A DNA stretch of 35,578 nucleotides from an uncultured Collinsella sp. (GCA_900550185.1 URRN01000008.1:1-35578); one strand, 5' to 3'; positions 8,513-16,021 are shown, counted from the stretch's first letter. The notes: generated by a model not told the origin, from the sequence alone. Program-made: numbers and translations.

Positions 8513-9532
8513 CTACCGCCCCCGCGCGCGGTAGCGTGCCTCGGTGGCCTCCTTGGCCGGGCGCCACCAGGACTCGTTGGCCACGTACCAGTCGATCGTC
8601 TGCTTGAGCCCCTCGGCGAAGTCGGTGTGCGCAGGCCTCCAGCCCAGCTCGCGCTGGAGCTTGGTGGAGTCGATGGCGTACCGGCGGTCGTGGCCGGGGC
8701 GGTCGGCGACCCAGTCGAAGTCCTCGGGGTCGCGGCCCATGGCCTCGAGGATCATGCGCAGGACGGTGATGTTGTTCTTCTCGCCGTCGGCGCCGATGAG
8801 GTAGGTCTCCCCCATGCGGCCGCGGGTCAGGATGTCCCAGACGGCGCTGGAGTGGTCCTCGGTGTGGATCCAGTCGCGGACGTTCTCGCCCTTCCCGTAG
8901 AGCTTGGGGCGCACGCCGTCGATGATGTTCGTGATCTGCCTGGGGATGAACTTCTCCACGTGCTGGTAGGGGCCGTAGTTGTTGGAGCAGTTGGAGATCG
9001 TTGTCCGTAGGCCGTAGGTGCGGGTCCAGGCGCGCACGAGCATGTCGGAGCTGGCCTTGGTCGAGCTGTACGGGGAGCTCGGCTTGTAGGGCGTCTCCTC
9101 GGTGAACTTCGCCGGGTCGTCGAGCGCCAAGTCGCCGTAGACCTCGTCGGTGGAGACGTGGTGGTAGCGGATGCCGTACTTCCTCACGGCCTCCAGCAGG
9201 CGGAAGGTGCCCTCGACGTTGGTGCGCAGGAACGGCTCCGGGTCGGCGATGGAGTTGTCGTTGTGGCTCTCGGCGGCGTAGTGGACGATCGCGTCGTGGC
9301 CGGGAACCAGCCTGTCCAGCAGCTCCGCGTCGCAGATGTCGCCCACGACGAGCTCCACGCGGTCGGAGGGCAGCCCCATGATGTTCTCAGGGTTGCCGGC
9401 GTAGGTCAGCTTGTCCAGGACAGTGACGTGTACCTCGGGGTGGTTCTTCACCACGTAGTGCACGAAGTTGCTGCCGATGAAGCCGCAGCCGCCCGTGACG
9501 ATGATGTTGTGGGGTTCGAAGATCTCAGACAT
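8513..9532 (-). CDS. rmlB: dTDP-glucose 4,6-dehydratase RmlB
   Basis: Converts dTDP-glucose to dTDP-4-keto-6-deoxyglucose with bound NAD+, the second step towards dTDP-L-rhamnose and other deoxysugars. 339 aa, an extended short-chain dehydrogenase. Near the N-terminus is the Rossmann motif GGCGFIGSN; further on come AESHNDNSI, the catalytic STDEVYGDL segment and YSSTKASSD (Tyr-x3-Lys), then NCSNNYGPYQ. The start is ATG at 9532 with GGAG upstream. It is the last gene of the polysaccharide operon, separated from rmlA by a toxin-antitoxin pair. Near-saturated GC at third positions matches rmlA and the glycosyltransferase. RmlC and RmlD are not in this window. Confidence 0.95.
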   Translation of the reverse strand: MSEIFEPHNIIVTGGCGFIGSNFVHYVVKNHPEVHVTVLDKLTYAGNPENIMGLPSDRVELVVGDICDAELLDRLVPGHDAIVHYAAESHNDNSIADPEPFLRTNVEGTFRLLEAVRKYGIRYHHVSTDEVYGDLALDDPAKFTEETPYKPSSPYSSTKASSDMLVRAWTRTYGLRTTISNCSNNYGPYQHVEKFIPRQITNIIDGVRPKLYGKGENVRDWIHTEDHSSAVWDILTRGRMGETYLIGADGEKNNITVLRMILEAMGRDPEDFDWVADRPGHDRRYAIDSTKLQRELGWRPAHTDFAEGLKQTIDWYVANESWWRPAKEATEARYRARGR

Positions 9533-9550
9533 AAATGCTCCAAATTAAAT

Positions 9551-10147
9551 CTACCTGTTTGGATGAACGTACTTAAACATCTGAACAAATGAGGCTCTGT
9601 CAGAAGAAACGTCCTCGCCATTCTCGCGATTACCGTACTTCCTAAAGCCCAAATTAGTATAAAAGGTCAACAGGCCTCGCGCATCAACAGCGTCAAGAAC
9701 GACAAATCTACCGCCGGCAAGACGATGAACCTCGCGCGCAGAATCCTCTGCAAGAGACATTAACTGATCGCCACTCACGAGATCGGCATAACGGTCATTT
9801 TTGCCAAACTGGGCAAGCAGCACAACAGGAAGCTCAATAGAATTAGAAGCCGAGTCGTACTCACCGAAATATTCGAATTTCTTTCGAAACGACCGACTCA
9901 CATTGATTGCAGGAATACTTGCAACTTTTAGCGCAAGTGCATAAAAACCAACAAACGAGGCACTGTCGACATCAAATACCAAATATGAAGATGCAGCCCC
10001 GCGCTTATTAAATTCAAGAGCCTTACAACGCACGAAAAGCTCAATGTCAGAATTCCGCTCGCACGAAAAGGAGGAGAGGACCGATTCGACCTTCTCCTCC
10101 GATTGAGCTTCGCAAAGATCAAATAACGAATATGCGACAAGAGCCAT
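9551..10147 (-). CDS. GNAT acetyltransferase, probable toxin of a toxin-antitoxin pair
   Basis: 198 aa. The pattern is that of the GNAT toxin-like group: FVRCKALEFNKRGAASSYLV, FVGFYALALK, then VVLLAQFGKNDRYADLVSG (acetyl-CoA-binding region), GGRFVVLDAVD and LLTFYTNLGFRKYG. Characterised relatives (TacT, AtaT) acetylate the amino acid on charged tRNAs and so stop translation; that this one does so is inference. It starts two bases after the stop of the 63-aa gene upstream, the usual antitoxin-first order. GC is far lower than in rmlA and rmlB on either side, so the pair is probably a late insertion into the operon. Confidence 0.75.
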   Translation of the reverse strand: MALVAYSLFDLCEAQSEEKVESVLSSFSCERNSDIELFVRCKALEFNKRGAASSYLVFDVDSASFVGFYALALKVASIPAINVSRSFRKKFEYFGEYDSASNSIELPVVLLAQFGKNDRYADLVSGDQLMSLAEDSAREVHRLAGGRFVVLDAVDARGLLTFYTNLGFRKYGNRENGEDVSSDRASFVQMFKYVHPNR

Positions 10148-10149
10148 GT

Positions 10150-10341
10150 CTAAATGCCCATTTTGGCGAACAATTTATCGATTGCTTTTTGCTTCTCAAC
10201 TGATAGCCGTCCGCCGGTTAAGCGCTTCGGAGATTTAAACGAGGCATCCACCGCTAATCCTTTTTCATATGCTTCGCATAAGGCCCTGGCGCCCTCAACA
10301 GAGGTAACCCGAATAGGCGCTTTAATACTAGATGTAGCCAT
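10150..10341 (-). CDS. Small putative antitoxin partner of the GNAT protein
   Basis: 63 aa (starts MATSSIKAPIRVTSVEGAR, ends IDKLFAKMGI). A strong site GAAGGGAG lies seven bases before the ATG. I do not recognise a DNA-binding motif; the residues are basic and largely helical. The identification rests on size, tight linkage (stop TAG then two bases to the next ATG) and the GNAT partner. A weak promoter (TTGGGT, 17 bases, TATGGA) can be placed in the 49 bp upstream, so the pair may be transcribed separately from the operon. Confidence 0.65.
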   Translation of the reverse strand: MATSSIKAPIRVTSVEGARALCEAYEKGLAVDASFKSPKRLTGGRLSVEKQKAIDKLFAKMGI

Positions 10342-10390
10342 TGATAACTCCCTTCTCCATAACGTTTAGGCAGATTCTACCCAAATTACC

Positions 10391-11290
10391 CTAGTACTCG
10401 CGCGGGCTGTTGACGATCTCGCCGGCGGCGACCTTCTTCAGGTGCCGCCCGTAGACCGACTTGCCGTAGGCCTCGGCGGCCTCCTCGAGCTCGGCGGTCG
10501 TGATCCAGCCGTTCTCCCAGGCGATCTCCTCGGGGACCGAGACCGGCAGGTCCTGGGAGTGCTCCACGGCGCGGACGAACTCCGCGGCCTCGTGCAGGCT
10601 CTCCATGGTGCCGGTGTCCAGCCACGCGTAGCCGCGGCCGAGGGTCACGACGGACAGCGTCCCCTCCTCCAGGTACATCCGGTTGAGGTCGGTGATCTCC
10701 AGCTCGCCGCGGGCCGACGGCTCGACCCCATGGGCCTTGGCGGCGACGTCGCCCGGGTAGAAGTAGAGTCCGGTGACGGCGTAGGAGCTCTTGGGCTCGG
10801 CGGGCTTCTCCTCGATGGAGACGGCCCTGCCCTCCCCGTCGAACTCCACGACGCCGAAGCGCTCGGGGTCGTCCACGTGGTAGCCGAAGACCGTGGCGCG
10901 GCCCGACTCGGCGTTCTGCACGGCGCGCGTCAGGTGGCGCGACAGGCCGTTGCCGTAGAAGATGTTGTCGCCGAGCACCAGCGCGCACGGCTCGCCGGCG
11001 ATGAAGTCCTCGCCGATGGTGAAGGCCTGCGCCAGGCCGTCGGGGCTCGGCTGCTCGGCGTAGGAGAGGTTCACGCCGTAGCGAGAGCCGTCCCCGAGCA
11101 GGCGCTCGAAGTTGGGGAGGTCCGTCGGCGTGGAGATGACCAGGATGTCCCGGATGCCCGCCAGCATGAGGGTGCTGAGCGGGTAGTAGATCATGGGCTT
11201 GTCGTAGACCGGCAGCAGCTGCTTGGAGGTCACGAGCGTGAGCGGGTACAGGCGCGTGCCGGACCCGCCGGCGAGGATGATGCCTTTCAT
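10391..11290 (-). CDS. rmlA: Glucose-1-phosphate thymidylyltransferase RmlA
   Basis: Joins dTTP and glucose-1-phosphate to dTDP-glucose, the first step of dTDP-deoxysugar synthesis. 299 aa, normal for the family. The nucleotidyltransferase signature GGSGTRLYPLT is at about residues 8-18, followed by SKQLLPVYDKPMIYYPLSTL. LGDNIFYGNG, EKPAEPKSSYAVTGLYFY and the TGTMESLHEA sequence are also present. GGAAGG lies nine bases before the ATG. It is separated from the upstream glycosyltransferase gene by only four bases, so the two are cotranscribed. The toxin-antitoxin pair follows it. Confidence 0.96.
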   Translation of the reverse strand: MKGIILAGGSGTRLYPLTLVTSKQLLPVYDKPMIYYPLSTLMLAGIRDILVISTPTDLPNFERLLGDGSRYGVNLSYAEQPSPDGLAQAFTIGEDFIAGEPCALVLGDNIFYGNGLSRHLTRAVQNAESGRATVFGYHVDDPERFGVVEFDGEGRAVSIEEKPAEPKSSYAVTGLYFYPGDVAAKAHGVEPSARGELEITDLNRMYLEEGTLSVVTLGRGYAWLDTGTMESLHEAAEFVRAVEHSQDLPVSVPEEIAWENGWITTAELEEAAEAYGKSVYGRHLKKVAAGEIVNSPREY

Positions 11291-11294
11291 ATTG

Positions 11295-12461
11295 CTATTG
11301 CCTTCCGAGGAAAAGGCCTTCGTAGCTGTCGGTGATGAACCGCCACGAATACCGGTCGCGGATAACGGAGGTCGATGCCGTATCGAGCTCCTCGATCGAG
11401 TTTGAGTCCATCATGTCCGCACGGTTAATAAGTTCAGCCAGGTCTCCGGATCCCTTACTCCAATACAGAGCCGAGTCCTCGGCGACCTCGCGGTTGAAGC
11501 CGACGTCGAGAAGGAGGTTAAGGCGTGTGGACGCCAGCGCCTCCAGGAGGCTCGGGTTGGTGCCCCCCACCTCATGGCCGTGGAAGTAGCCGTATGCTTT
11601 CTCGCGAATCTTCTTCAGGAGCTCCTGGTCGTAGACGGTCCCGACGAACTTGATGCGTGGGTCGGACTTGAAGTGCGTCTTCCGCTCGAGCTCCGCGAGG
11701 AAGGAGTCGTCCACTCCAGTCACGAGCGCGAAATCCCGCTTGGAGTCGGAAGCCATGAACTCCCGAATCATGGTCTCGTAGTTGTTCTCAGGCACGAAGC
11801 GTCCCACAACCAGGTAGTAGCCGTAGGGCTCGAGGCCCTTCTCGGAGAGCCATCCGGTGAACTTGGGGTCGTCGTCAGCGAGCGCGGAGTGCCTGATGTC
11901 GGCCCCGTAGGCGATGAAAGTCGTCTCGGGGTCCAGGTCGGCATACTCCCCTCGAATGTACTTCTCGATGTTCTTGGAGTCGCACACCATCAGGTCGGCG
12001 TGCTTGACCATCCCGCGCTCCGAGACCTTCCAGTACTTGCGGACGGGCGCGCTCCACTTGGCGCGCTTCCATTCGTGCCCGTCGGGGTTCACGAGGACCT
12101 TGCCGCCAAGGGCGTGGATCCTGTTCACGTACCTGCCGAAGAACGGCCCGATGCGACAGGCCAGCACGTAGACGATGGGGTGCTGGACTCGGTTCTCCTC
12201 AATGTAGGCGATGCACCACTTGAGGGCGTCGATGTCGTAGAAGATCGCCCTCGCGGCACCGACGGGCCTGCGCAGCACGTTGAAGCAGTGCGCCCCGTTG
12301 TGCTCGAACTCGCCGACCTGCTCGGCGGAATCCACAGCGCACGCCACGTGATACTTGAGGTCAGGCGAAACCTGATTCTCGGTCAGCTTCTCCACGAACG
12401 TCTCGTAGCCGCCGTAGTTTGCCGGAATCCCCTTGGATCCGATGATGAAAACATGCTGCAT
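11295..12461 (-). CDS. GT4-type glycosyltransferase, DUF1972 / rhamnosyltransferase-like
   Basis: 388 aa. It begins MQHVFIIGSKGIPANYGGYE, the signature of the DUF1972 group that includes streptococcal Cps2T/RgpA-like beta-1,4-rhamnosyltransferases. Later GRFVPENNYETMIREF and YGYFHGHEVGGTNPSLLEAL mark the GT-B donor-binding domain with the Glu of the EX7E-like segment. It most likely adds the second sugar, often L-rhamnose, to the lipid-linked sugar made by the preceding enzyme, on the cytoplasmic face. The ATG overlaps the stop codon of that gene (TAATG), so translation is coupled. The acceptor and exact donor cannot be told from sequence. Confidence 0.85.
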   Translation of the reverse strand: MQHVFIIGSKGIPANYGGYETFVEKLTENQVSPDLKYHVACAVDSAEQVGEFEHNGAHCFNVLRRPVGAARAIFYDIDALKWCIAYIEENRVQHPIVYVLACRIGPFFGRYVNRIHALGGKVLVNPDGHEWKRAKWSAPVRKYWKVSERGMVKHADLMVCDSKNIEKYIRGEYADLDPETTFIAYGADIRHSALADDDPKFTGWLSEKGLEPYGYYLVVGRFVPENNYETMIREFMASDSKRDFALVTGVDDSFLAELERKTHFKSDPRIKFVGTVYDQELLKKIREKAYGYFHGHEVGGTNPSLLEALASTRLNLLLDVGFNREVAEDSALYWSKGSGDLAELINRADMMDSNSIEELDTASTSVIRDRYSWRFITDSYEGLFLGRQ

Positions 12462-13225
12462 TAGTACGCATCGCTCCCGTTGAAGACCTCCAGAACCGTG
12501 AGGAGGATGATCTTGAAGTCCGTGACGACTCCGCGCTTGGCTATGTATTCGAGGTCCCGGCGGACCATGCCGTCGAAACCGGTGGAGTTGCGCTCCGTAA
12601 CTTGCCAGAGCCCCGTAATGCCTGGCTTCACTGCTAGCCTCTGCAGGTCATACTCGGTGTACTCCGCGACCTCATTCGGCAGCGGCGGGCGCGGGCCCAC
12701 GACGGACATCTGGCCCAGGAACACATTCAGAAACTGCGGGAACTCGTCGATAGAATGTTTGCGGATGAACTTCCCGATCCTGGTGACGCGGGGGTCCTCC
12801 TTCATCTTGAACATGGCGCCGGCGATCTCGTTCTGCTCCTTGAGCTCCGCCAGGCGCGCGTCGGCGTCCTTGTACATGGAGCGGAACTTCCACATGCGGA
12901 AGGTCGACAGGCTGCCGTCGCGGTGGGTCTGTCCCACTCGGATCTGGCTGTAGAAGGGGTTGCCCTCACTCTCTATGCGGATGGCCGCGGCAAGCACAAG
13001 GCTGGGTACGGCTATGACGGCCAGCACGCAGCCGCTGAACACGATGTCAAAGGCGCGCTTAACGGCGCGGTAGGCCAGGCGCGAACGATCCCAGTCCACG
13101 ATGGATTGCATGGCCTTGTAACGGCCGACGCCCTCGCGTCGGTCCATGGCCTGAGCAATGAGCGCCGCCCCCACGGGCGCATCCGTTGCATATTGAGTTT
13201 TATCCGACACGTTCTCTTCCAACAC
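12461..13225 (-). CDS. Undecaprenyl-phosphate sugar phosphotransferase (polyisoprenyl-phosphate glycosyl-1-phosphate transferase)
   Basis: 254 aa. It transfers a sugar-1-phosphate to undecaprenyl phosphate and starts the glycan repeat unit. It is the short, single-domain form: about 55 non-conserved residues, one membrane helix (FSGCVLAVIAVPSLVLAAAI, about 67-86), then the catalytic motif set FYSQIRVGQ, FRMWKFRSM, ARLAELKEQNE, DEFPQFLNVFLGQMSVVGPR, VKPGITGLWQV. GTG at 13225 has GGGGA upstream; a second GTG at 13210 with GGAAGAG is possible. It follows loaP after 51 bp and overlaps the glycosyltransferase gene by one base. Confidence 0.92.
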   Translation of the reverse strand: MLEENVSDKTQYATDAPVGAALIAQAMDRREGVGRYKAMQSIVDWDRSRLAYRAVKRAFDIVFSGCVLAVIAVPSLVLAAAIRIESEGNPFYSQIRVGQTHRDGSLSTFRMWKFRSMYKDADARLAELKEQNEIAGAMFKMKEDPRVTRIGKFIRKHSIDEFPQFLNVFLGQMSVVGPRPPLPNEVAEYTEYDLQRLAVKPGITGLWQVTERNSTGFDGMVRRDLEYIAKRGVVTDFKIILLTVLEVFNGSDAY

Positions 13226-13276
13226 TTCGTCCCCTGGTCGGGGATCATCCCTGTTCTGTGTAGTGACCGCCCGCAG
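13226..13276 (-). promoter_or_regulatory. Overlapping, mutually exclusive hairpins between loaP and the sugar transferase
   Basis: In plus coordinates, TCCCC (13230-13234) pairs with GGGGA (13240-13244), and GGGA (13241-13244) pairs instead with TCCC (13248-13251). The two stems share bases and cannot coexist. LoaP systems are known to use a short leader RNA hairpin as loading signal, so this is a candidate site. The stems are short and the call is speculative. Confidence 0.35.
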
Positions 13277-13822
13277 CTAGGCAATCGCCTTTTTAAGGTT
13301 TCGCGTTACACGCTGCTCGGCCGAAAGCACGGCAAGACCAACGCGCGTAGTCACGCGTCGACCGCAAAGGTCGAGCTCCAAATAAGCAGTGTTTTTGCGT
13401 CTGTTAATGGTTTTGATAAGGCCTTCGTGGCCCAGCAGTGGACCTGCCGTCACTACGACCTGATCACCGTTTTTTAGGGCCTCGCTCATGGGCACAACGC
13501 GGTCTCCCCTATGCGTAAAGCTGCCAATAAGCTGGACCTCTTCTTTTGCCAGCGGCACAAACTGACCGTCCTGGGATAGCACCCGGGCAAAGTCGTCCAT
13601 GCGAAGCAGATACTGTTGCACGGTACGGGGATCTGCCGTGTCGCAGATAAGATAACCGGGGAACAGCGGCTTGGTCGTATTGACCCATTCGCCGTGTACC
13701 TTGATCTCGGTTTGAAATTGGGGATAAAAGAGCTCCTGCATGGTACCAGCCGGCACGATACGCTCAATGCGCTCGCGCATTACGTCTTCGCGACCGTTAA
13801 TGACCTGGATTACATACCACAC
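13277..13822 (-). CDS. loaP: LoaP-type NusG paralogue, operon-specific transcription antiterminator
   Basis: About 181 aa. The N-terminal NGN fold starts WYVIQVINGREDVMRERI and continues LFYPQFQTEIKVHGEW and PLFPGYLICDT. A C-terminal KOW domain follows (LKNGDQVVVTAGPLLGHEG LIKTINRRK). Proteins of this group bind RNA polymerase in long polysaccharide or secondary-metabolite operons and suppress terminators after recognising a leader RNA hairpin. GTG at 13822 is chosen because AAGGGGG lies eight bases upstream; GTG at 13831 and 13828 would touch that site. It is the first gene of the polysaccharide operon. A housekeeping NusG would sit with secE/rplK, which are absent here. Confidence 0.85.
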   Translation of the reverse strand: MWYVIQVINGREDVMRERIERIVPAGTMQELFYPQFQTEIKVHGEWVNTTKPLFPGYLICDTADPRTVQQYLLRMDDFARVLSQDGQFVPLAKEEVQLIGSFTHRGDRVVPMSEALKNGDQVVVTAGPLLGHEGLIKTINRRKNTAYLELDLCGRRVTTRVGLAVLSAEQRVTRNLKKAIA

Positions 13823-13831
13823 GAGCACCAC

Positions 13832-14557
13832 CCCCTTGCTGTCTTACGTATGGCTCACGGGGTTTGGGTATGGCTTCGCCAGGGCGCTTGTGCGCGAAGG
13901 CGCTCCATATTCAAACCCTGAGCCCAGTCAGACAAGCACGTGGCTCTGCCCCACCGTGAACGGTATGTATAAAAGCAGCGCTGAGATCACAAGCACGTAT
14001 CGCAAGAATGCCTGCAACCTCAGCTGACTGCGTGCGAGCCGGTCAAGTAATTTCAAAACTGGACCGCACGCAAACAGCTGAAGAACTGCTACGTAATTGC
14101 ATGCGATCTAATACTTATTTACATTTGAGAATAAACTCAATACAAATAAACAACGTCGCATGACTTCTTTATTGGAGCTCGTGGTGTTTCTGGCACCGCC
14201 GTTACGGCCGGATGCTGATCGACCCTGCGCTTTGTGACTTGCTGGAGCCGTGAGCACAGTTGAACCCATGTAACGTTAGTTATCCTAGCACAAGCTGTTA
14301 GTGAAACTGATTTGGACTGCGTTGGACAACATATCGTTCATTTGACGTGCTAAAGGGGGTTGTTTTGGGAAGTTGTTTACGTTGACGCAGGTTATTGGGG
14401 TGCTGACGATAATTAGAAGCGTTCCTAAAGTCAAAAAGGGGCAGCGAGCTGCACTGGTAATTGCGGTTGTCTAACAAACTATGTACAGACATGGGAAATA
14501 AATTGTGCAACTTTTTGTTGGTGTGGAAGTGGTTTGTGGCGCGAGGTATTTTGGCAT
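13832..14557. other. Long untranslated region ahead of loaP
   Basis: No supported gene over about 700 bp. On the loaP strand it carries a 16-bp inverted repeat (14021-14036 with 14065-14080) and an AT-rich imperfect dyad TTATTT..TTGAG/CTCAA..AAATAA (14116-14149). A promoter for loaP should lie here; TTGAGT at about 14135-14140 is a possible -35 but no convincing -10 follows, so no promoter is called. Confidence 0.45.
14021..14080 (-). promoter_or_regulatory. Leader stem-loop upstream of loaP
   Basis: CAGCTGACTGCGTGCG (14021-14036) and its inverted partner (14065-14080, read CAGCTGTTTGCGTGCG) match at 14 of 16 positions around a 28-base loop. There is no T tract after it on either strand, so a simple terminator is unlikely. 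A leader RNA structure or protein-binding dyad fits better. Confidence 0.4.
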
Positions 14558-14589
14558 GAAAAAAGGCCTTCGAAATTCCGAAGGCCTTT
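14558..14589 (-). terminator. Intrinsic terminator of tRNA-Ala
   Basis: Read on the minus strand: AAAGGCCTTCGG, a short loop, then CGAAGGCCTTTTTTC. The stem is about 10 bp and GC-rich, followed by six T. It lies 10 bases after the tRNA. Confidence 0.9.
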
Positions 14590-14599
14590 GCATTCACGA

Positions 14600-14675
14600 T
14601 GGTGGAGACGAGGGGGATCGAACCCCTGACCTCTTGACTGCCAGTCAAGCGCTCTCCCAGCTGAGCTACGCCCCC
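14600..14675 (-). tRNA. tRNA-Ala (GGC anticodon)
   Basis: 76 nt with an encoded CCA end. The acceptor stem GGGGGCG pairs with CGTCTCC (two G-T wobbles). The D arm is GCTCAGCTGGGAGAGC and the anticodon arm CTTGA-CTGGCAG-TCAAG with anticodon GGC, reading GCC. The T arm is CAGGGG-TTCGATC-CCCCTC. It has its own promoter and terminator. The 3' end points at the polysaccharide and defence region, a common integration arrangement, but no second copy of the tRNA end was found. Confidence 0.97.
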
Positions 14676-14688
14676 GTGACGAGGAGAT

Positions 14689-14717
14689 ACTATAGGGGAA
14701 TGTTTAGCTTTATGCAA
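14689..14717 (-). promoter_or_regulatory. Promoter of tRNA-Ala
   Basis: On the minus strand TTGCAT (14717-14712), 17 bases, TATAGT (14694-14689), and then 13 bases to the first tRNA base. Spacing and boxes fit a sigma-70-type housekeeping promoter. Confidence 0.8.
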
Positions 14718-14790
14718 GGGGGGAATTTTGATTGATTGTCTTACTTACGGGTTTTTCTGGGACGTATTTCTATAGCTATTTTTGGCAGGC

Positions 14791-14871
14791 ATGTAAAATA
14801 ACTGGTTGGGTTTGTTAGTTTTCTGGTTGAAGAAAGCCTCCTACCGTTTTGTTAAGCCAATGGTTGGATTT
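14791..14871 (+). repeat. 23-bp repeat cluster, upstream side of the two-gene cassette
   Basis: Three degenerate copies: 14791-14813 (ends TGGTTGGGTTT), 14812-14830 (TTGTTAGTTTTCTGGTTGA) and 14849-14871 (TTGTTAAGCCAATGGTTGG plus ATTT). Consensus is TTGTTAAGCnAATGGTTGGATTT. The second and third start about 36 bp apart, the same spacing as the two direct copies on the other side of the cassette. Confidence 0.5.
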
Positions 14872-14939
14872 AAAGCGAAGCAATTCATTGAACTTGTAAA
14901 ATCTCTGGCTGAAATCGTCTTTGCCAGAGAGGACCGACC

Positions 14940-15326
14940 ATGGCCGAGAAGTCCGCGTTCGACTACGAGAACGAGATTTTGGGTATCGCCAACTACGTGC
15001 ACGATGTGTTACGCCCCGCCGACACTACTGGGAACTGCCCGATCCGCATCTCGAACGGCTACGCCGAGTGCGCCAACAGGCTCATCAACGAGACTGACCT
15101 GCGGGGCCGGGGCTATTCCTTCGACACACTACGGGCCCGCACGCTCCACCGTAGACAGAACCTCGATCGCATCATCACGAGCAACGGCCTGACGATTGGC
15201 CCGCGCGTCGACGTCCCGGGACCGCTCTTCGTGACCGAGCCCGACCGCGACAACGAGATGGTGGATGAGTTAATCGAACTGAGGACAGGTCTGAGAATCG
15301 GCACAGAAACGGGCGAGGTGTTATGA
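14940..15326 (+). CDS. Hypothetical protein, first gene of a coupled pair
   Basis: 128 aa, unrecognised. A good site (AGAGGA) lies six bases before the ATG. The protein is acidic with a mostly helical N-terminus (MAEKSAFDYENEILGIANYV) and a C-terminal beta-like part with a possible Asp/Glu-rich end (VTEPDRDNEMVDELIELRTG). There are no membrane segments or Cys clusters. Its stop overlaps the start of the next gene (ATGA), so the two products are probably made together in fixed ratio. Position and size fit a partner or antitoxin of the HEPN-like protein; that is inference. Confidence 0.7.
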   Translation: MAEKSAFDYENEILGIANYVHDVLRPADTTGNCPIRISNGYAECANRLINETDLRGRGYSFDTLRARTLHRRQNLDRIITSNGLTIGPRVDVPGPLFVTEPDRDNEMVDELIELRTGLRIGTETGEVL

Positions 15327-16021
15327 ACATGACAACAATTGCCGATTGGGAGCCCATGCCCTCTGCGTGTTTAAAATGCAGCGACAACGAATACGGGTTT
15401 CCCACTGTCGTCTGCCGTACGCCCAGCAGGCTTGTGGAAGAGTGCGAAAACGCCTTCGACGCTGGGCTGCTGCTCGCCGCTTTGACTCTCGTAGTGACCA
15501 TCCCAGACGTATGCGCGAACATCGACGGGACAGATTACCGGAAATGGTGCAAGGAGTACTTGGGGCTCCCGAACGATGGGAGAAAAATGACCAATGCGCG
15601 CAAGGGCGAGAAGCGCCCAGATGAGATAAAAGAGGGGTTTGAGACGATAGAGAAGCGAGGCATCTTTACGGCATCGGATCTCTATCAGCTTCGCTGCGCG
15701 GTGATCCATGCGGGGTCGTCGGTCATCGAGGGAAGAGGCGAAGAGTATAGCTCCTACAAAGCCATCGGGGTTTGCGTACAGGGCGATGCGCGGGGGATAA
15801 TCGCGAGTTATGGCCATAAAGGAATCGGCCATGGAAGCCAACAGGACTGCGAGTTCGATTGCGTCGTCAAGCTTGAAGGGCTCATCTCTCTCATAGCAAA
15901 GGGTGTGTGCAAATTCGTCGAGGAAGACCCCGAGCGCGATCGAGAATACTCGACGGGGAAAGGATTTTCCCGCCAAGGCGTGGTGGACTTCAGGCCTTTA
16001 ATCAAAAAGCAAAGTTGTTAA
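15323..16021 (+). CDS. HEPN-like domain protein, second gene of a coupled pair
   Basis: 232 aa. The helical core AFDAGLLLAALTLVVTIPDV (about 44-63), then YRKWCKEYLGLPN, and ASDLYQLRCAVIHAGSS, where R124 and H129 form an RX4H motif of the kind used as active site in HEPN ribonucleases. The C-terminal half is a beta-rich region of unknown role. Proteins of this general shape occur as stand-alone hypotheticals in many gut bacteria and have no proven function. The start ATG overlaps the stop of the 128-aa gene. The stop codon lies inside one of the flanking 23-bp repeats. Toxin, RNase of a defence pair, or non-enzymatic HEPN are all possible. Confidence 0.7.
   Translation: MNMTTIADWEPMPSACLKCSDNEYGFPTVVCRTPSRLVEECENAFDAGLLLAALTLVVTIPDVCANIDGTDYRKWCKEYLGLPNDGRKMTNARKGEKRPDEIKEGFETIEKRGIFTASDLYQLRCAVIHAGSSVIEGRGEEYSSYKAIGVCVQGDARGIIASYGHKGIGHGSQQDCEFDCVVKLEGLISLIAKGVCKFVEEDPERDREYSTGKGFSRQGVVDFRPLIKKQSC

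Noticed and set aside
8627..12464. Several plus-strand frames opposite rmlB, rmlA and the glycosyltransferase
   Set aside because: Antisense shadows of genes with near-saturated GC at third positions; products are Val/Gly/Asp-rich with no fold.
13277..13822. Housekeeping NusG
   Set aside because: The gene heads a polysaccharide operon instead of lying with secE and ribosomal protein genes, and its sequence fits the LoaP group better.
14600..14622. tRNA-Ala 3' end as attachment site of an integrated island
   Set aside because: No second copy of the tRNA end and no integrase gene were found in the window, so the call cannot be supported.
14298..14717. Minus-strand open frame containing GGVAQLGERLTGSQEVRG
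   Set aside because: This peptide is the well-known false translation of a tRNA-Ala gene, which is present here.
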